This document shows, in pieces, positions 24,583 to 32,141 of a stretch of 42,967 bases of DNA. Every line of letters starts with the position of its first letter. Positions within the stretch are counted from its first letter, which is position 1. The translations under genes were made by a program, and so were the position numbers. Under the pieces are notes generated by a model, which was given only the letters and a program-made list of their open reading frames with translations, ran no database searches and had not been told where the DNA came from. Origin of the DNA: an uncultured Rhodocyclaceae bacterium (GTDB lineage: Bacteria > Pseudomonadota > Gammaproteobacteria > Burkholderiales > Rhodocyclaceae); NCBI GenBank assembly GCA_900549295.1, contig URNG01000013.1, positions 1-42,967 on the forward strand, in the 5' to 3' direction.

Positions 24583-25959
24583 ATGCTCGACAACCTGACC
24601 ACACGCCTCGCGCGTGTCATGAAAACCCTCAAGGGCGAGGCCCGCCTGACCGAATCCAACATCGCCGACGCCCTGCGCGAAGTGCGCATGGCGCTGCTCG
24701 AAGCCGACGTCGCCTTGCCGGTGGTCAAGGATTTCATCGCGGCGGTCAAGGAAAAGGCCGTCGGCCAGGAAGTGATCGGCTCGCTCAATCCGGGACAGGC
24801 GCTGATCGGCGTGGTGCACGGCGAACTCACCCGGCTGATGGGGGAAGCGCACGAGGGCATCAACTTCAATACCCAACCCCCGGCCATCGTCCTCATGGCC
24901 GGTTTGCAGGGCGCCGGCAAGACGACCACGGTCGGTAAACTGGGCAAGCTGCTGCGCGAAACCCACAAGAAAAAGGTGCTGGTCGTTTCCTGCGACGTCT
25001 ATCGCCCGGCCGCCATCGAACAGTTGAAATCGGTCGCCAGCCAGGCCGAAGTGGATTTCTTCCCCTCCGCCGTCGGCGAGAAGCCGGAAGCCATTGCCGC
25101 CGCCGCCATCGACTGGGCCAAGCGCCACTACCACGACGTGCTGCTGATCGACACCGCCGGGCGGCTCGCCATCGACGAGGCGATGATGGACGAAATCAAG
25201 CGCCTGCACGCTGCGGTGCGCCCCATCGAAACGCTGTTCGTGGTGGACGCCATGCTCGGCCAGGACGCGGTGAACACCGCCCGCGCCTTCAACGAAGCCC
25301 TGCCGCTGACCGGCGTCGTCCTCACCAAACTGGACGGCGACGCGCGCGGCGGCGCGGCGCTGTCGGTGCGCCACATCACCGGCAAACCGATCAAGTTCGC
25401 GGGCGTCGGCGAAAAACTCTCCGGCCTGGAAGCCTTCCACCCCGAACGCATGGCCTCGCGCATCCTCGGCATGGGCGACGTGCTGTCGCTGATCGAGGAA
25501 GCCAAGAAAGGCATCGACGAGGAAAAAGCCCTGGCCTTCGCCAAGAAGCTCAAATCCGGCAAGGGCTTCGATCTCAACGATTTCAAGGCGCAGATCGGCC
25601 AGATGCGTGCCATGGGCGGCATGAGTTCGCTCATGGACAAGCTGCCGGCGCAGTTCGCGCAGGCTGCCGGGCCCCTGCCGGCAGGGGCCGAAAACAAGAT
25701 GATCGGCCGCGTCGAAGGCATCATCAACTCCATGACCCCGGCCGAACGCGCCAAGCCGGAACTCATCAAGGCCAGCCGCAAACGCCGCATCGCCACTGGC
25801 GCGGGCGTGCCGGTGCAGGAAGTGAACCGCCTGCTCAATCAGTTCGAGCAGACGCAGAAAATGATGAAGCAGTTTTCCAAGGGCGGCATGGGCAAACTCA
25901 TGCGCGGCATGAAGGGCATGCTGCCGGGGATGGGGGGAATGGGCGGTTTCGGGCGTTAG
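24583..25959 (+). CDS. ffh: Signal recognition particle protein Ffh
   Basis: Ffh binds 4.5S RNA and signal sequences and delivers ribosomes to FtsY at the membrane. The 458-aa protein has an N domain (1-90), G domain motifs G1 GLQGAGKT (107-114), DTAGR (190-194) and TKLDGD (248-253), and a methionine-rich M domain ending in repeated GM residues (MKGMLPGMGGMGGFGR). A 20-bp perfect palindrome lies in the linker before the M domain (about 25672-25691), with QAAGPLPAGAE slightly unusual there, but the frame is intact. Confidence 0.97.
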   Translation: MLDNLTTRLARVMKTLKGEARLTESNIADALREVRMALLEADVALPVVKDFIAAVKEKAVGQEVIGSLNPGQALIGVVHGELTRLMGEAHEGINFNTQPPAIVLMAGLQGAGKTTTVGKLGKLLRETHKKKVLVVSCDVYRPAAIEQLKSVASQAEVDFFPSAVGEKPEAIAAAAIDWAKRHYHDVLLIDTAGRLAIDEAMMDEIKRLHAAVRPIETLFVVDAMLGQDAVNTARAFNEALPLTGVVLTKLDGDARGGAALSVRHITGKPIKFAGVGEKLSGLEAFHPERMASRILGMGDVLSLIEEAKKGIDEEKALAFAKKLKSGKGFDLNDFKAQIGQMRAMGGMSSLMDKLPAQFAQAAGPLPAGAENKMIGRVEGIINSMTPAERAKPELIKASRKRRIATGAGVPVQEVNRLLNQFEQTQKMMKQFSKGGMGKLMRGMKGMLPGMGGMGGFGR

Positions 25960-26042
25960 ACGGCAAACATGAAGCGCCCGCATTGCAATCAGCCTGCCAG
26001 CGCCTGCTCTCGCGTCATCAATCAACGTTGGAGCCTGCCATA

Positions 26043-26450
26043 ATGCGGCGCTTGTTTCGTGGCCCACGATCGCTGATTGGCCTTGTATATTCGACGTTTG
26101 GCCTGATCCTGGCTGGCCCTTTCTTTCGCCAAGGTGAAGCTCGCCTTGAAAATCTCTGGTACATCTACATGACACCGATGTTCGACGAAGAGAGTTCTGT
26201 CGTGCTCTTTCTCGTTGCACTGACCTCGCTCGGAATTGGTGCTGTTTACTTCCTGAGTTATTTCTTCGACAGCCTTGCAGAATATTTGTCGGATCAAAGC
26301 ATTGGGCGCTTGACCTTTGGGCTTTCTGTTGCATTGGCCATCGTTGCCATGACCCACTTCAGCCGCCCCATCGCAAGTGCATTTTTCTTTCTAGGCATCC
26401 CGCTTTGCGCTTGGTCCTGGTTCCGCGCAGACCCTGATGACAACTGGTAA
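26043..26450 (+). CDS. Small multi-spanning membrane protein, unknown
   Basis: This is a 135-aa protein with about four membrane segments (roughly residues 12-27, 52-70, 85-105 and 108-122), starting MRRLFRGPRSLIG. No family was recognised. Composition is lower in GC than the flanking ffh and lytic transglycosylase genes, hinting at acquired sequence. It stands alone on the plus strand facing the transglycosylase gene. Coding status rests on hydrophobic pattern and open frame only. Confidence 0.6.
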   Translation: MRRLFRGPRSLIGLVYSTFGLILAGPFFRQGEARLENLWYIYMTPMFDEESSVVLFLVALTSLGIGAVYFLSYFFDSLAEYLSDQSIGRLTFGLSVALAIVAMTHFSRPIASAFFFLGIPLCAWSWFRADPDDNW

Positions 26451-26504
26451 GGGACGCGCCGCAAGTGGCACCTGTTTGAGCCAGAGTTAGGCACCAAAAC
26501 TAAT

Positions 26505-27110
26505 TCACTGCTGCGCCAGCGCCGGCGGTTTGCTGTAAGCCCAGTGGCGCTCCCAGGCACCGCGCACCAGATTGGGGTATTCCGCCCGCCCGAGGCTGCC
26601 GTTGTAACGGCCCAAGGCGCGGTAGAGGTCGCCTTTTTCGATGTCCAGATAGTGACGCAGGATGGTGCAGCCGTAGCGCAGATTGGTGCGCAGGTCGAAC
26701 AGCGAATCCTCCGGCTGGCCGATCACCTTCACCCAGAACGGCATGACCTGCATGTAGCCGCGCGCGCCGGCCGAGGACACGGCGTATTTGCGGAACCCCG
26801 ACTCCACCTGAATCAGTCCGAGCACCAGTTGCGGATCAAGTCCGGCGCGGGTGGCTTCGTAGTGCACGCTGCGCAAGAGGTCGAGGCGGTATTCCCGATC
26901 CGGCAGGCGTTTTTCCAGGCGCGGCGACATGGCCGCCAGCCAGTCGGCGGCTTCCAGCGGCGAGCGGAAGGAGCTGGCCGCTGGCCGGGTGTCCGACACC
27001 GCCTTGTGCAAGGCGGCGCGCACGCTGGCGGCGAGCGGCTCGTACTGCTGCGCCCCGGCCCAGGCGGCTGCGGCGCAGAAAAACAGGATGAGTCCGATCA
27101 GGCGGCGCAC
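26505..27110 (-). CDS. Lytic transglycosylase (SLT family)
   Basis: This periplasmic murein-cleaving enzyme would form 1,6-anhydro-muramyl ends. The start is GTG 27110, giving 201 aa with a signal peptide (MRRLIGLILFFCAAAAWAGA). The catalytic Glu103 lies in IQVESGFRKYA, followed by GYMQVMPFW and LRYGCTILRHYL, all SLT motifs. The start overlaps the proS end by 13 bp, so expression probably depends on proS transcription. A longer open frame upstream lies inside proS and is a shadow. Confidence 0.92.
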   Translation of the reverse strand: MRRLIGLILFFCAAAAWAGAQQYEPLAASVRAALHKAVSDTRPAASSFRSPLEAADWLAAMSPRLEKRLPDREYRLDLLRSVHYEATRAGLDPQLVLGLIQVESGFRKYAVSSAGARGYMQVMPFWVKVIGQPEDSLFDLRTNLRYGCTILRHYLDIEKGDLYRALGRYNGSLGRAEYPNLVRGAWERHWAYSKPPALAQQ

Positions 27111-28855
27111 AGTCTGCCTTTCAGCCAATCGACGCAGGCGTCCGCCGCCAGCAGGGTCGCCTCGGCCTCGCTGCGGCCCTTGTATTCGACCAGCCCGCTG
27201 GCCAGACCGCGCTCGCCGATCACCACGCGGTGCGGCACGCCGATCAGTTCCATGTCGGCGAACATGACGCCCGGACGCTCGTTGCGATCGTCGAGCACGA
27301 CGTCGATGCCAGCGCCGCAAAGCTCGGCGTACAGACGATCCGCCGCCGCCTTGACGGCCTCGCTCTTGTGATAGCCCATCGGCACGATGGCGACGGCAAA
27401 CGGCGCAATCGCCGCTGGCAAAACGATGCCGCGCTCGTCGTTGCCCTGCTCGATGGCCGCACCGACAATGCGCGAGACGCCGATGCCGTAGCAACCCATT
27501 TCCATGATCTGCGACTTGCCGTTTTCGTCGAGGAAAGCGCAGTTGAGCGCCTTGGCGTATTTCGTGCGCAGCTGGAAGATATGGCCGACTTCGATGCCAC
27601 GGCAGATTTCCAGCAACCCTTTGCCGTCGGGCGAGGAGTCGCCCGCCACTGCGTTGCGCAGGTCGGCTACTTCCGGCTCGGGCAGGTCGCGCCCGAAATT
27701 GACGCCGGTGAGATGAAAGCCCGCTTCGTTCGCACCGCACACGAAATCACTCATCGCCAGCACGGCGCGGTCGGCAAAAACCTTGATTTTTCCACTGACT
27801 TTGCCAATCTCCTCGCCCACCGGGCCGATATAGCCAGGAATGCAACCCAGGGCGGCGCTGACTTCTTCGTCGCTGGCAAAACGGAAAGCGCCCAGGCCGG
27901 GCAGCTTGCCCGCCTTGATCACATTCAGCGCATGGTCGCCGCGCAGCAACAACAGGGCAAAGGTTTTTTCTCCGCTGGTTTTCTCTCCCTCCTCCGGCGC
28001 ATTGACCACGGCAATCGCCTTGACGACGCGAGTCAGATCGACGCCCAAAAATTGCGCCACGTCCGCGCATGCCGTCTGGCCCGGCGTCGCCACTTTCTGC
28101 ATCGCCTGCTGCGCCGCGGCGCGCGGCGTTGCCGGGGCGACGGCTTCGGCCAGTTCGACGTTGGCGGCGTAGTCGGAATCCGGGCAGAAGGCGATGGCGT
28201 CCTCGCCGGAATCGGCCAGCACGTGAAACTCGTGCGAGCCGTCGCCGCCAATGGCCCCGGTATCCGCCGCCACGGCGCGGAATTTCAGGCCCAGGCGGGT
28301 GAAGATGCGGCTGTAGGTGGCATACATGTTGTCGTATTCGCGCGTCAGATCGGCGAACGAGGCATGGAAGGAATAGCCGTCCTTCATCAGGAATTCGCGC
28401 CCGCGCATGACACCAAAACGCGGCCTGATTTCATCGCGGAACTTGGTCTGGATCTGATAGAGATGGATCGGCAACTGGCGGTAGCTTTTCACGTCGCGGC
28501 GCACCACGTCGGTAATCACTTCCTCGTGCGTCGGGCCGATCACGAAATTGCGCTGGTGGCGATCCTTGAAGCGCAGCAATTCCGGGCCGTAGGCCGGGCC
28601 GCGCCCGGATTCTTCCCATAATTCAAAGGGTTGCACTGCTGGCATCAAGAGTTCCAGCGCGCCAGCGGCATTCATTTCCTCGCGCACGATGTTTTCCACC
28701 TTGCGTAACACCCGCAGCCCGAGCGGCATCCAGGTGTAGATGCCGGCTGCCGCGCGCTTGATGTAGCCCGCCCGCAGCATCAGCTTCTGGCTGACCACTT
28801 CGGCATCGGCGGGCGCTTCCTTGAGGGTGGTGAAGAAAAACTGCGAGGTGCGCAT
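27098..28855 (-). CDS. proS: Prolyl-tRNA synthetase
   Basis: ProS charges tRNA-Pro. I start at ATG 28855 (MRTSQFFFTTLKEAPADAEV), giving 585 aa. It has the class II motifs (motif 2 FRDEIRPRFGVMRGREFLMKD; motif 3 GCYGIGVSRI), a YbaK-like editing insertion (about residues 230-380) that clears Ala-tRNA-Pro, and the C-terminal anticodon domain. This is the bacterial long type. Confidence 0.97.
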   Translation of the reverse strand: MRTSQFFFTTLKEAPADAEVVSQKLMLRAGYIKRAAAGIYTWMPLGLRVLRKVENIVREEMNAAGALELLMPAVQPFELWEESGRGPAYGPELLRFKDRHQRNFVIGPTHEEVITDVVRRDVKSYRQLPIHLYQIQTKFRDEIRPRFGVMRGREFLMKDGYSFHASFADLTREYDNMYATYSRIFTRLGLKFRAVAADTGAIGGDGSHEFHVLADSGEDAIAFCPDSDYAANVELAEAVAPATPRAAAQQAMQKVATPGQTACADVAQFLGVDLTRVVKAIAVVNAPEEGEKTSGEKTFALLLLRGDHALNVIKAGKLPGLGAFRFASDEEVSAALGCIPGYIGPVGEEIGKVSGKIKVFADRAVLAMSDFVCGANEAGFHLTGVNFGRDLPEPEVADLRNAVAGDSSPDGKGLLEICRGIEVGHIFQLRTKYAKALNCAFLDENGKSQIMEMGCYGIGVSRIVGAAIEQGNDERGIVLPAAIAPFAVAIVPMGYHKSEAVKAAADRLYAELCGAGIDVVLDDRNERPGVMFADMELIGVPHRVVIGERGLASGLVEYKGRSEAEATLLAADACVDWLKGRLCAA

Positions 28856-28905
28856 GAAAAGACTCTGCAAAGCGTGAAAGGCGCGATTTTACACCGCCTC
28901 CGGCC

Positions 28906-28939
28906 GGGCCGGCGTACCCTGCTTTGCATGCGCCGGCCC
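28906..28939. repeat. Inverted repeat in the proS-rppH divergent region
   Basis: GGGCCGGCG (28906-28914) and CGCCGGCCC (28931-28939) form a perfect 9-bp stem with a 16-nt loop, halfway between two divergent starts. On the plus strand it would sit in the rppH leader, followed by TTTGTGG. It could be an operator, a leader hairpin or a terminator remnant. Confidence 0.4.
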
Positions 28940-28986
28940 TTTGTGGAAGAATCGGGGCAACCCAATTATTTTCAGCAGGTTTTTCT

Positions 28987-29496
28987 ATGCTCGATCGCGA
29001 AGGCTTTCGCCCGAACGTCGGCATCATTCTATGCAACGCCAAAAACGAGGTTTTCTGGGGCAAACGCGTCCGCGAACATTCCTGGCAGTTTCCGCAAGGC
29101 GGCATCAAGCGCGGGGAATCCCCCGAAGCGGCGATGTTCCGGGAACTGCACGAAGAAGTCGGATTGCTTCCGGAACACGTCCGCATCCTCGGTCGCACCC
29201 GCGGCTGGCTACGCTACGAAGTGCCGACGCAATGGATCAAGCGCGAATGGCGCGGCTCCTACAAAGGCCAGAAACAGATCTGGTTCCTCTTGCGCCTGAC
29301 CGGCCGCGACAGCGACATCTGCCTGCGCGCCACCAGCAAACCGGAGTTCGACGCTTGGCGCTGGCACGATTACTGGGTGCCGCTGGATGCGGTGATCGAA
29401 TTCAAGCGCGGCGTCTACGAGCAGGCGCTCGGCGAGTTGGTGCGTTTTCTCGAACCGGGCCGCCAGCGCCTGTCCAAACCCGGAGAAGCAAAATGA
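28987..29496 (+). CDS. rppH: RNA pyrophosphohydrolase
   Basis: RppH removes pyrophosphate from the 5' end of mRNAs and so starts RNase E decay. From ATG 28987 the protein has 169 aa: MLDREGFRPNVGIILCN, HSWQFPQGG, and a complete Nudix box at residues 38-60 (GGIKRGE...REL-HEE-VGL). It is divergent from proS, the common arrangement. Its TGA overlaps the next gene's ATG by 4 bp. Confidence 0.96.
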   Translation: MLDREGFRPNVGIILCNAKNEVFWGKRVREHSWQFPQGGIKRGESPEAAMFRELHEEVGLLPEHVRILGRTRGWLRYEVPTQWIKREWRGSYKGQKQIWFLLRLTGRDSDICLRATSKPEFDAWRWHDYWVPLDAVIEFKRGVYEQALGELVRFLEPGRQRLSKPGEAK

Positions 29497-30011
29497 ACCT
29501 GCGCGCCACGCTGGTCTTGCTGACGCTGCTTCTCGGCCTGCCCTGCGCCGCCCTGGCCTTCGACGAGGACGAAGACACCGGCCCCTGGCAGGAAAAAGCC
29601 GTTACCCTGCCGCCGCAGCCGCAGGCCGCCAACCTGCAATCCTTTTACGTCAGCGCGGCCACGCGCAACCAGTTCTTCATCGACACCGCCAGCCTCACGG
29701 TCGATGAAGATGGTGTCGTGCGCTATGTCCTGGTCGTGGAAACCGCTGGCGGCGCGCGCAACGTCACCTATGAAGGCATGCGCTGCGAGAGCGCCGAAAA
29801 ACGCATCTACGCAACCGGGCGTCACGACGGCCAATGGACCAAATCGCGTAACGACAACTGGCAGAGAATCAGCAACCACCCGGTCAATCGCCAGCACGCC
29901 GCCCTGTTCGCCGATCACTTCTGCCCCGGCGGCGTCATCACCCGCAACCGCGACACCGCCCTCGACAGCCTGCGCCACGGCCCGCGCAATCTCGACCGGA
30001 TCACTTACTGA
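29493..30011 (+). CDS. CNP1-like family secreted protein
   Basis: This 172-aa exported protein has a signal peptide (MNLRATLVLLTLLLGLPCAALA). The mature part, with GPWQEKAVTLPPQP, FFIDTASLTVDEDGVVRYVLV and YEGMRCESAEKRIYATG, fits the CNP1-like family (named for a neisserial/betaproteobacterial protein), whose role is unknown to me. Two cysteines (in MRCES and DHFCPGG) may form a disulfide. It is coupled to rppH. Confidence 0.8.
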   Translation: MNLRATLVLLTLLLGLPCAALAFDEDEDTGPWQEKAVTLPPQPQAANLQSFYVSAATRNQFFIDTASLTVDEDGVVRYVLVVETAGGARNVTYEGMRCESAEKRIYATGRHDGQWTKSRNDNWQRISNHPVNRQHAALFADHFCPGGVITRNRDTALDSLRHGPRNLDRITY

Positions 30012-30014
30012 AAC

Positions 30015-30638
30015 ATGCTGCCTGACCGCCTCATTCTCGAATTCGACCGCGTCCTGCGCACCCTCGCCGCACCGGCGCGCAGCGCCCGCCCCACGCCCGG
30101 GGCCGATTTGCCGGAAACCGCACTGGATGAAGCGCAGCGCCGCGATACGATAGGTCTGATGCGGGTCAATCACTGTGGCGAAGTCTGCGCCCAGGCGCTT
30201 TACCAGGGGCAGGCGCTCACCTCGCGCCAACCGGCGGTACGCGCCGCGCTGCAACAGGCCGCCGACGAAGAAACCGAACACCTGGCCTGGACCGAGCAGC
30301 GCCTGCGCGAACTCGGTGGCCGCACCAGCATGCTCAATCCCCTGTGGTATCTGGGTTCGCTCGGCCTGGGGGTGGGGGCGGGCATTCTCGGCGACCGCTG
30401 GAATCTCGGCTTTCTCTCCGCCACCGAGCGACAGGTGGAAGCACACCTGAACAGCCACCTCGAACGCCTGCCGCCGGAAGACCGGCGTTCACGCGCCATC
30501 GTCGAGCAGATGCGCGAAGACGAAGCCCGCCACGCCGACATGGCCGACGCCTACGGCGCAGCGCAACTGCCCGCGCCCGTGCAATCCGCGATGCGCCTCA
30601 TGGCGGGCGTCATGACGCGCATCGCGCACCGCATCTGA
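30015..30638 (+). CDS. coq7: Ubiquinone hydroxylase Coq7 (demethoxyubiquinone monooxygenase)
   Basis: This di-iron enzyme hydroxylates the demethoxyubiquinone ring in a late step of ubiquinone synthesis. The 207-aa protein has iron-ligand segments NHCGEVCAQALYQGQ, DEETEHLAWTEQRL and REDEARHADMA, with a hydrophobic hairpin near LWYLGSLGLGVGAGILG. It starts 3 bp after the CNP1-like gene, so the trio rppH-CNP1-coq7 forms an operon. Confidence 0.95.
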   Translation: MLPDRLILEFDRVLRTLAAPARSARPTPGADLPETALDEAQRRDTIGLMRVNHCGEVCAQALYQGQALTSRQPAVRAALQQAADEETEHLAWTEQRLRELGGRTSMLNPLWYLGSLGLGVGAGILGDRWNLGFLSATERQVEAHLNSHLERLPPEDRRSRAIVEQMREDEARHADMADAYGAAQLPAPVQSAMRLMAGVMTRIAHRI

Positions 30639-30695
30639 AAACCACACCCTGAAACGGCTCGCCGGGACGTACCCTGGCAGCAGCAGGACGCAGGA

Positions 30696-31142
30696 TCAGG
30701 CTTGGTTTTCCGCGTCCGCTTCCTCGACGATTTCGTAATCCGCCGTAATGTCGGCCGTTTCACCGAGCATGATGGACGCCGAACAATATTTGGTCTTGGA
30801 TAGCTCCACCGCGCGCGCCACCGCCTCCGGTTTCAACTTGCGCCCCGTCACGCGGTAGTGAAAGTGGATTTTGGTAAACACCTTGGGATCTTCCGTTGCC
30901 CGCTCGGACGAAAGACTCACCACGCAACCGCTGACCGCCTGTCGGCTTTTCTTCAGGATCATCACCACATCGAAGGCACTGCAACCGCCCGCCCCCGCCA
31001 GCAACAGTTCCATCGGGCGCGGCCCCAGATTACGTCCGCCAGCTTCCGGCGCGCCATCCATCACCAGCGCATGCCCGCTACCGGTTTCCGCCATGAACGA
31101 CATACCGGCATCCGCCCCAACCCAACGCACCACACAATCCAT
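30696..31142 (-). CDS. OsmC family peroxiredoxin-like protein
   Basis: This 148-aa protein starts at ATG 31142 (MDCVVRWVGADAGMSF), preceded by AAGGAGG. It has the two redox cysteines of OsmC/Ohr folds (GAGGCSAFDVVMIL and TKYCSASIML). Family members reduce organic hydroperoxides; this one is closest in appearance to the YhfA branch, for which the substrate is unknown. It is convergent with coq7. Longer upstream frames lack a ribosome site and are not used. Confidence 0.9.
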   Translation of the reverse strand: MDCVVRWVGADAGMSFMAETGSGHALVMDGAPEAGGRNLGPRPMELLLAGAGGCSAFDVVMILKKSRQAVSGCVVSLSSERATEDPKVFTKIHFHYRVTGRKLKPEAVARAVELSKTKYCSASIMLGETADITADYEIVEEADAENQA

Positions 31143-31271
31143 ACTGCCTCCTTGCGAAAAGCCGGATTCTAAATGAGGAAGCAGCCAGACGGGCGCAGCC
31201 AGGAACGATCTCCTCCGCAGCATGAATTGCGCAAAAAGCGGCATGCTGCGCCGCAACATAAACGAGCACAC

Positions 31272-31290
31272 AAAAGGCCCGCAGCGGGCC
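31272..31290 (-). terminator. Intrinsic terminator pointing left
   Basis: GGCCCGC (31276-31282) and GCGGGCC (31284-31290) form a tight stem; on the minus strand it is followed by TTTTGTG. It would end a leftward transcript arising within 31300-31700, before the osmC-like gene. The one-base nominal loop means the real stem is about 6 bp. Confidence 0.5.
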
Positions 31291-31397
31291 CAGTGACAGC
31301 ATTAACTTATCCAAAAACATTTCACCAAAATCACTTAATTTTCAATTTTTTCATCGAACTAAATAATATAAATATCACAAATTTATACATCAATCAC

Positions 31398-31420
31398 AAT
31401 ATTGTGCGTCGCACAATATT
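31398..31420. promoter_or_regulatory. Perfect 10-3-10 palindrome, probable operator
   Basis: AATATTGTGC (31398-31407), spacer GTC, GCACAATATT (31411-31420). This is the form of a dimeric regulator's binding site. Half sites GCACA recur just downstream (near 31430 and 31445). It lies in the AT-rich zone where a promoter for the rightward small transcript would be. The regulator is unknown; no local regulator gene is present. Confidence 0.6.
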
Positions 31421-31439
31421 TCTTGCTCCGCACATTTTT

Positions 31440-31565
31440 TTCCTGCACAATGGGAACCGTTCGAGCCGGAAGCAAACAAGCAGCAACGCAACCGACTCCA
31501 GATTGTCTCCTCCACCCTCCTCTTTTGGTGTGGATTTAACGCGGCTCACGGGCCGCGTTTTTTTT
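31440..31565 (+). ncRNA. Candidate small RNA with anti-SD loop
   Basis: The 3' end is well marked: stem AACGCGGC/GCCGCGTT (31538-31545, 31552-31559) with a run of Ts to 31565. Just upstream a hairpin TCCAC/GTGGA (31511-31515, 31530-31534) presents CCTCCTC, a match to the anti-Shine-Dalgarno sequence, in its loop. A terminator with no gene before it, and upstream of the rplM promoter, points to an independent RNA. Anti-SD loops are known in Hfq-type sRNAs. The 5' end is not defined; 31440 is a guess. Confidence 0.5.
31538..31565 (+). terminator. Strong intrinsic terminator
   Basis: An 8-bp GC-rich stem with loop TCACGG is followed by eight Ts (31558-31565, partly within the stem). It lies 64 bp upstream of the rplM -35 box, so it insulates rplM and ends an upstream transcript. 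Confidence 0.85.
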
Positions 31566-31628
31566 GCCTGAAATTCACAAGCGAAGCCGGCCGCCTGCCC
31601 GCCTCGCGCAATTTTTTCCCCTACACGA

Positions 31629-31657
31629 TTGACACCCCCTTCAGTCGCAAGTAGAAT
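31629..31657 (+). promoter_or_regulatory. Sigma-70 promoter of rplM-rpsI
   Basis: Consensus TTGACA (31629-31634) and TAGAAT (31652-31657) with a 17-bp spacer. The leader is about 38 nt to the rplM ATG. Confidence 0.85.
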
Positions 31658-31701
31658 CCACGGCTTTCTCAAATCTGCGCCCATTTTTCAGGACGGCACA
31701 C

Positions 31702-32130
31702 ATGAAAACGTTTTCCGCGAAGCCACATGAGGTGAAGCGCGAGTGGTTTGTGGTAGACGCCACAGACAAAGTGCTCGGCCGCCTCGCCACCGAAATTGCC
31801 CGCCGCCTGCGTGGCAAGCACAAGGCCATCTACACCCCGCACATCGATACCGGCGATTTCATCGTCGTTACCAATGTCGACAAGATCACCGTCACCGGCA
31901 ACAAGGCCGAGGACAAGAAGTACTACCGCCACTCCGGTTATCCGGGCGGTATCTACGAAACCAACTTCAAGAAATTGCAGCAGCGCTTCCCGGCCCGCAC
32001 GCTGGAAGCCGCCGTCAAGGGCATGCTGCCGAAGGGTCCGCTGGGCTACGCCATGCTGAAGAAGCTCAAGTGCTACGCCGGCGACCAGCATCCGCACACC
32101 GCCCAGCAGCCGAAGGCTCTGGAAATTTAA
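31702..32130 (+). CDS. rplM: 50S ribosomal protein L13
   Basis: The 142-aa uL13 starts MKTFSAKPHEVKREWFVVDA and contains KVLGRLATEIARRLRGK and GMLPKGPLG, the family signatures. It is the first gene of the rplM-rpsI operon, 11 bp before rpsI, which has an AAGGAG site. Confidence 0.98.
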   Translation: MKTFSAKPHEVKREWFVVDATDKVLGRLATEIARRLRGKHKAIYTPHIDTGDFIVVTNVDKITVTGNKAEDKKYYRHSGYPGGIYETNFKKLQQRFPARTLEAAVKGMLPKGPLGYAMLKKLKCYAGDQHPHTAQQPKALEI

Positions 32131-32141
32131 GGAGTTTTCTC

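Larger units (their letters stand above)
31143..31701. other. 559-bp non-coding region between osmC-like gene and rplM
   Basis: There is no credible protein here; short frames on both strands lack family features. The left part (31143-31300) is ordinary. The centre (31300-31440) is strongly AT-rich. It holds, in order, a minus-strand hairpin with T-tract, a perfect palindrome, a candidate small RNA with a terminator, and the rplM promoter; each is listed separately. Confidence 0.8.

Noticed and set aside
25672..25691. 20-bp perfect palindrome in ffh as a regulatory site
   Set aside because: It is inside the coding frame, in a linker, and GC-rich palindromes of this kind arise easily here; the frame is intact.
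24538..26334. Open frame of about 600 codons opposite ffh
   Set aside because: Antisense to ffh, which has complete SRP GTPase and M-domain motifs; no features of its own.
31394..31684. 96-codon minus-strand frame in the gap before rplM
   Set aside because: It covers the terminator and the rplM promoter, has no ribosome site and no family resemblance.
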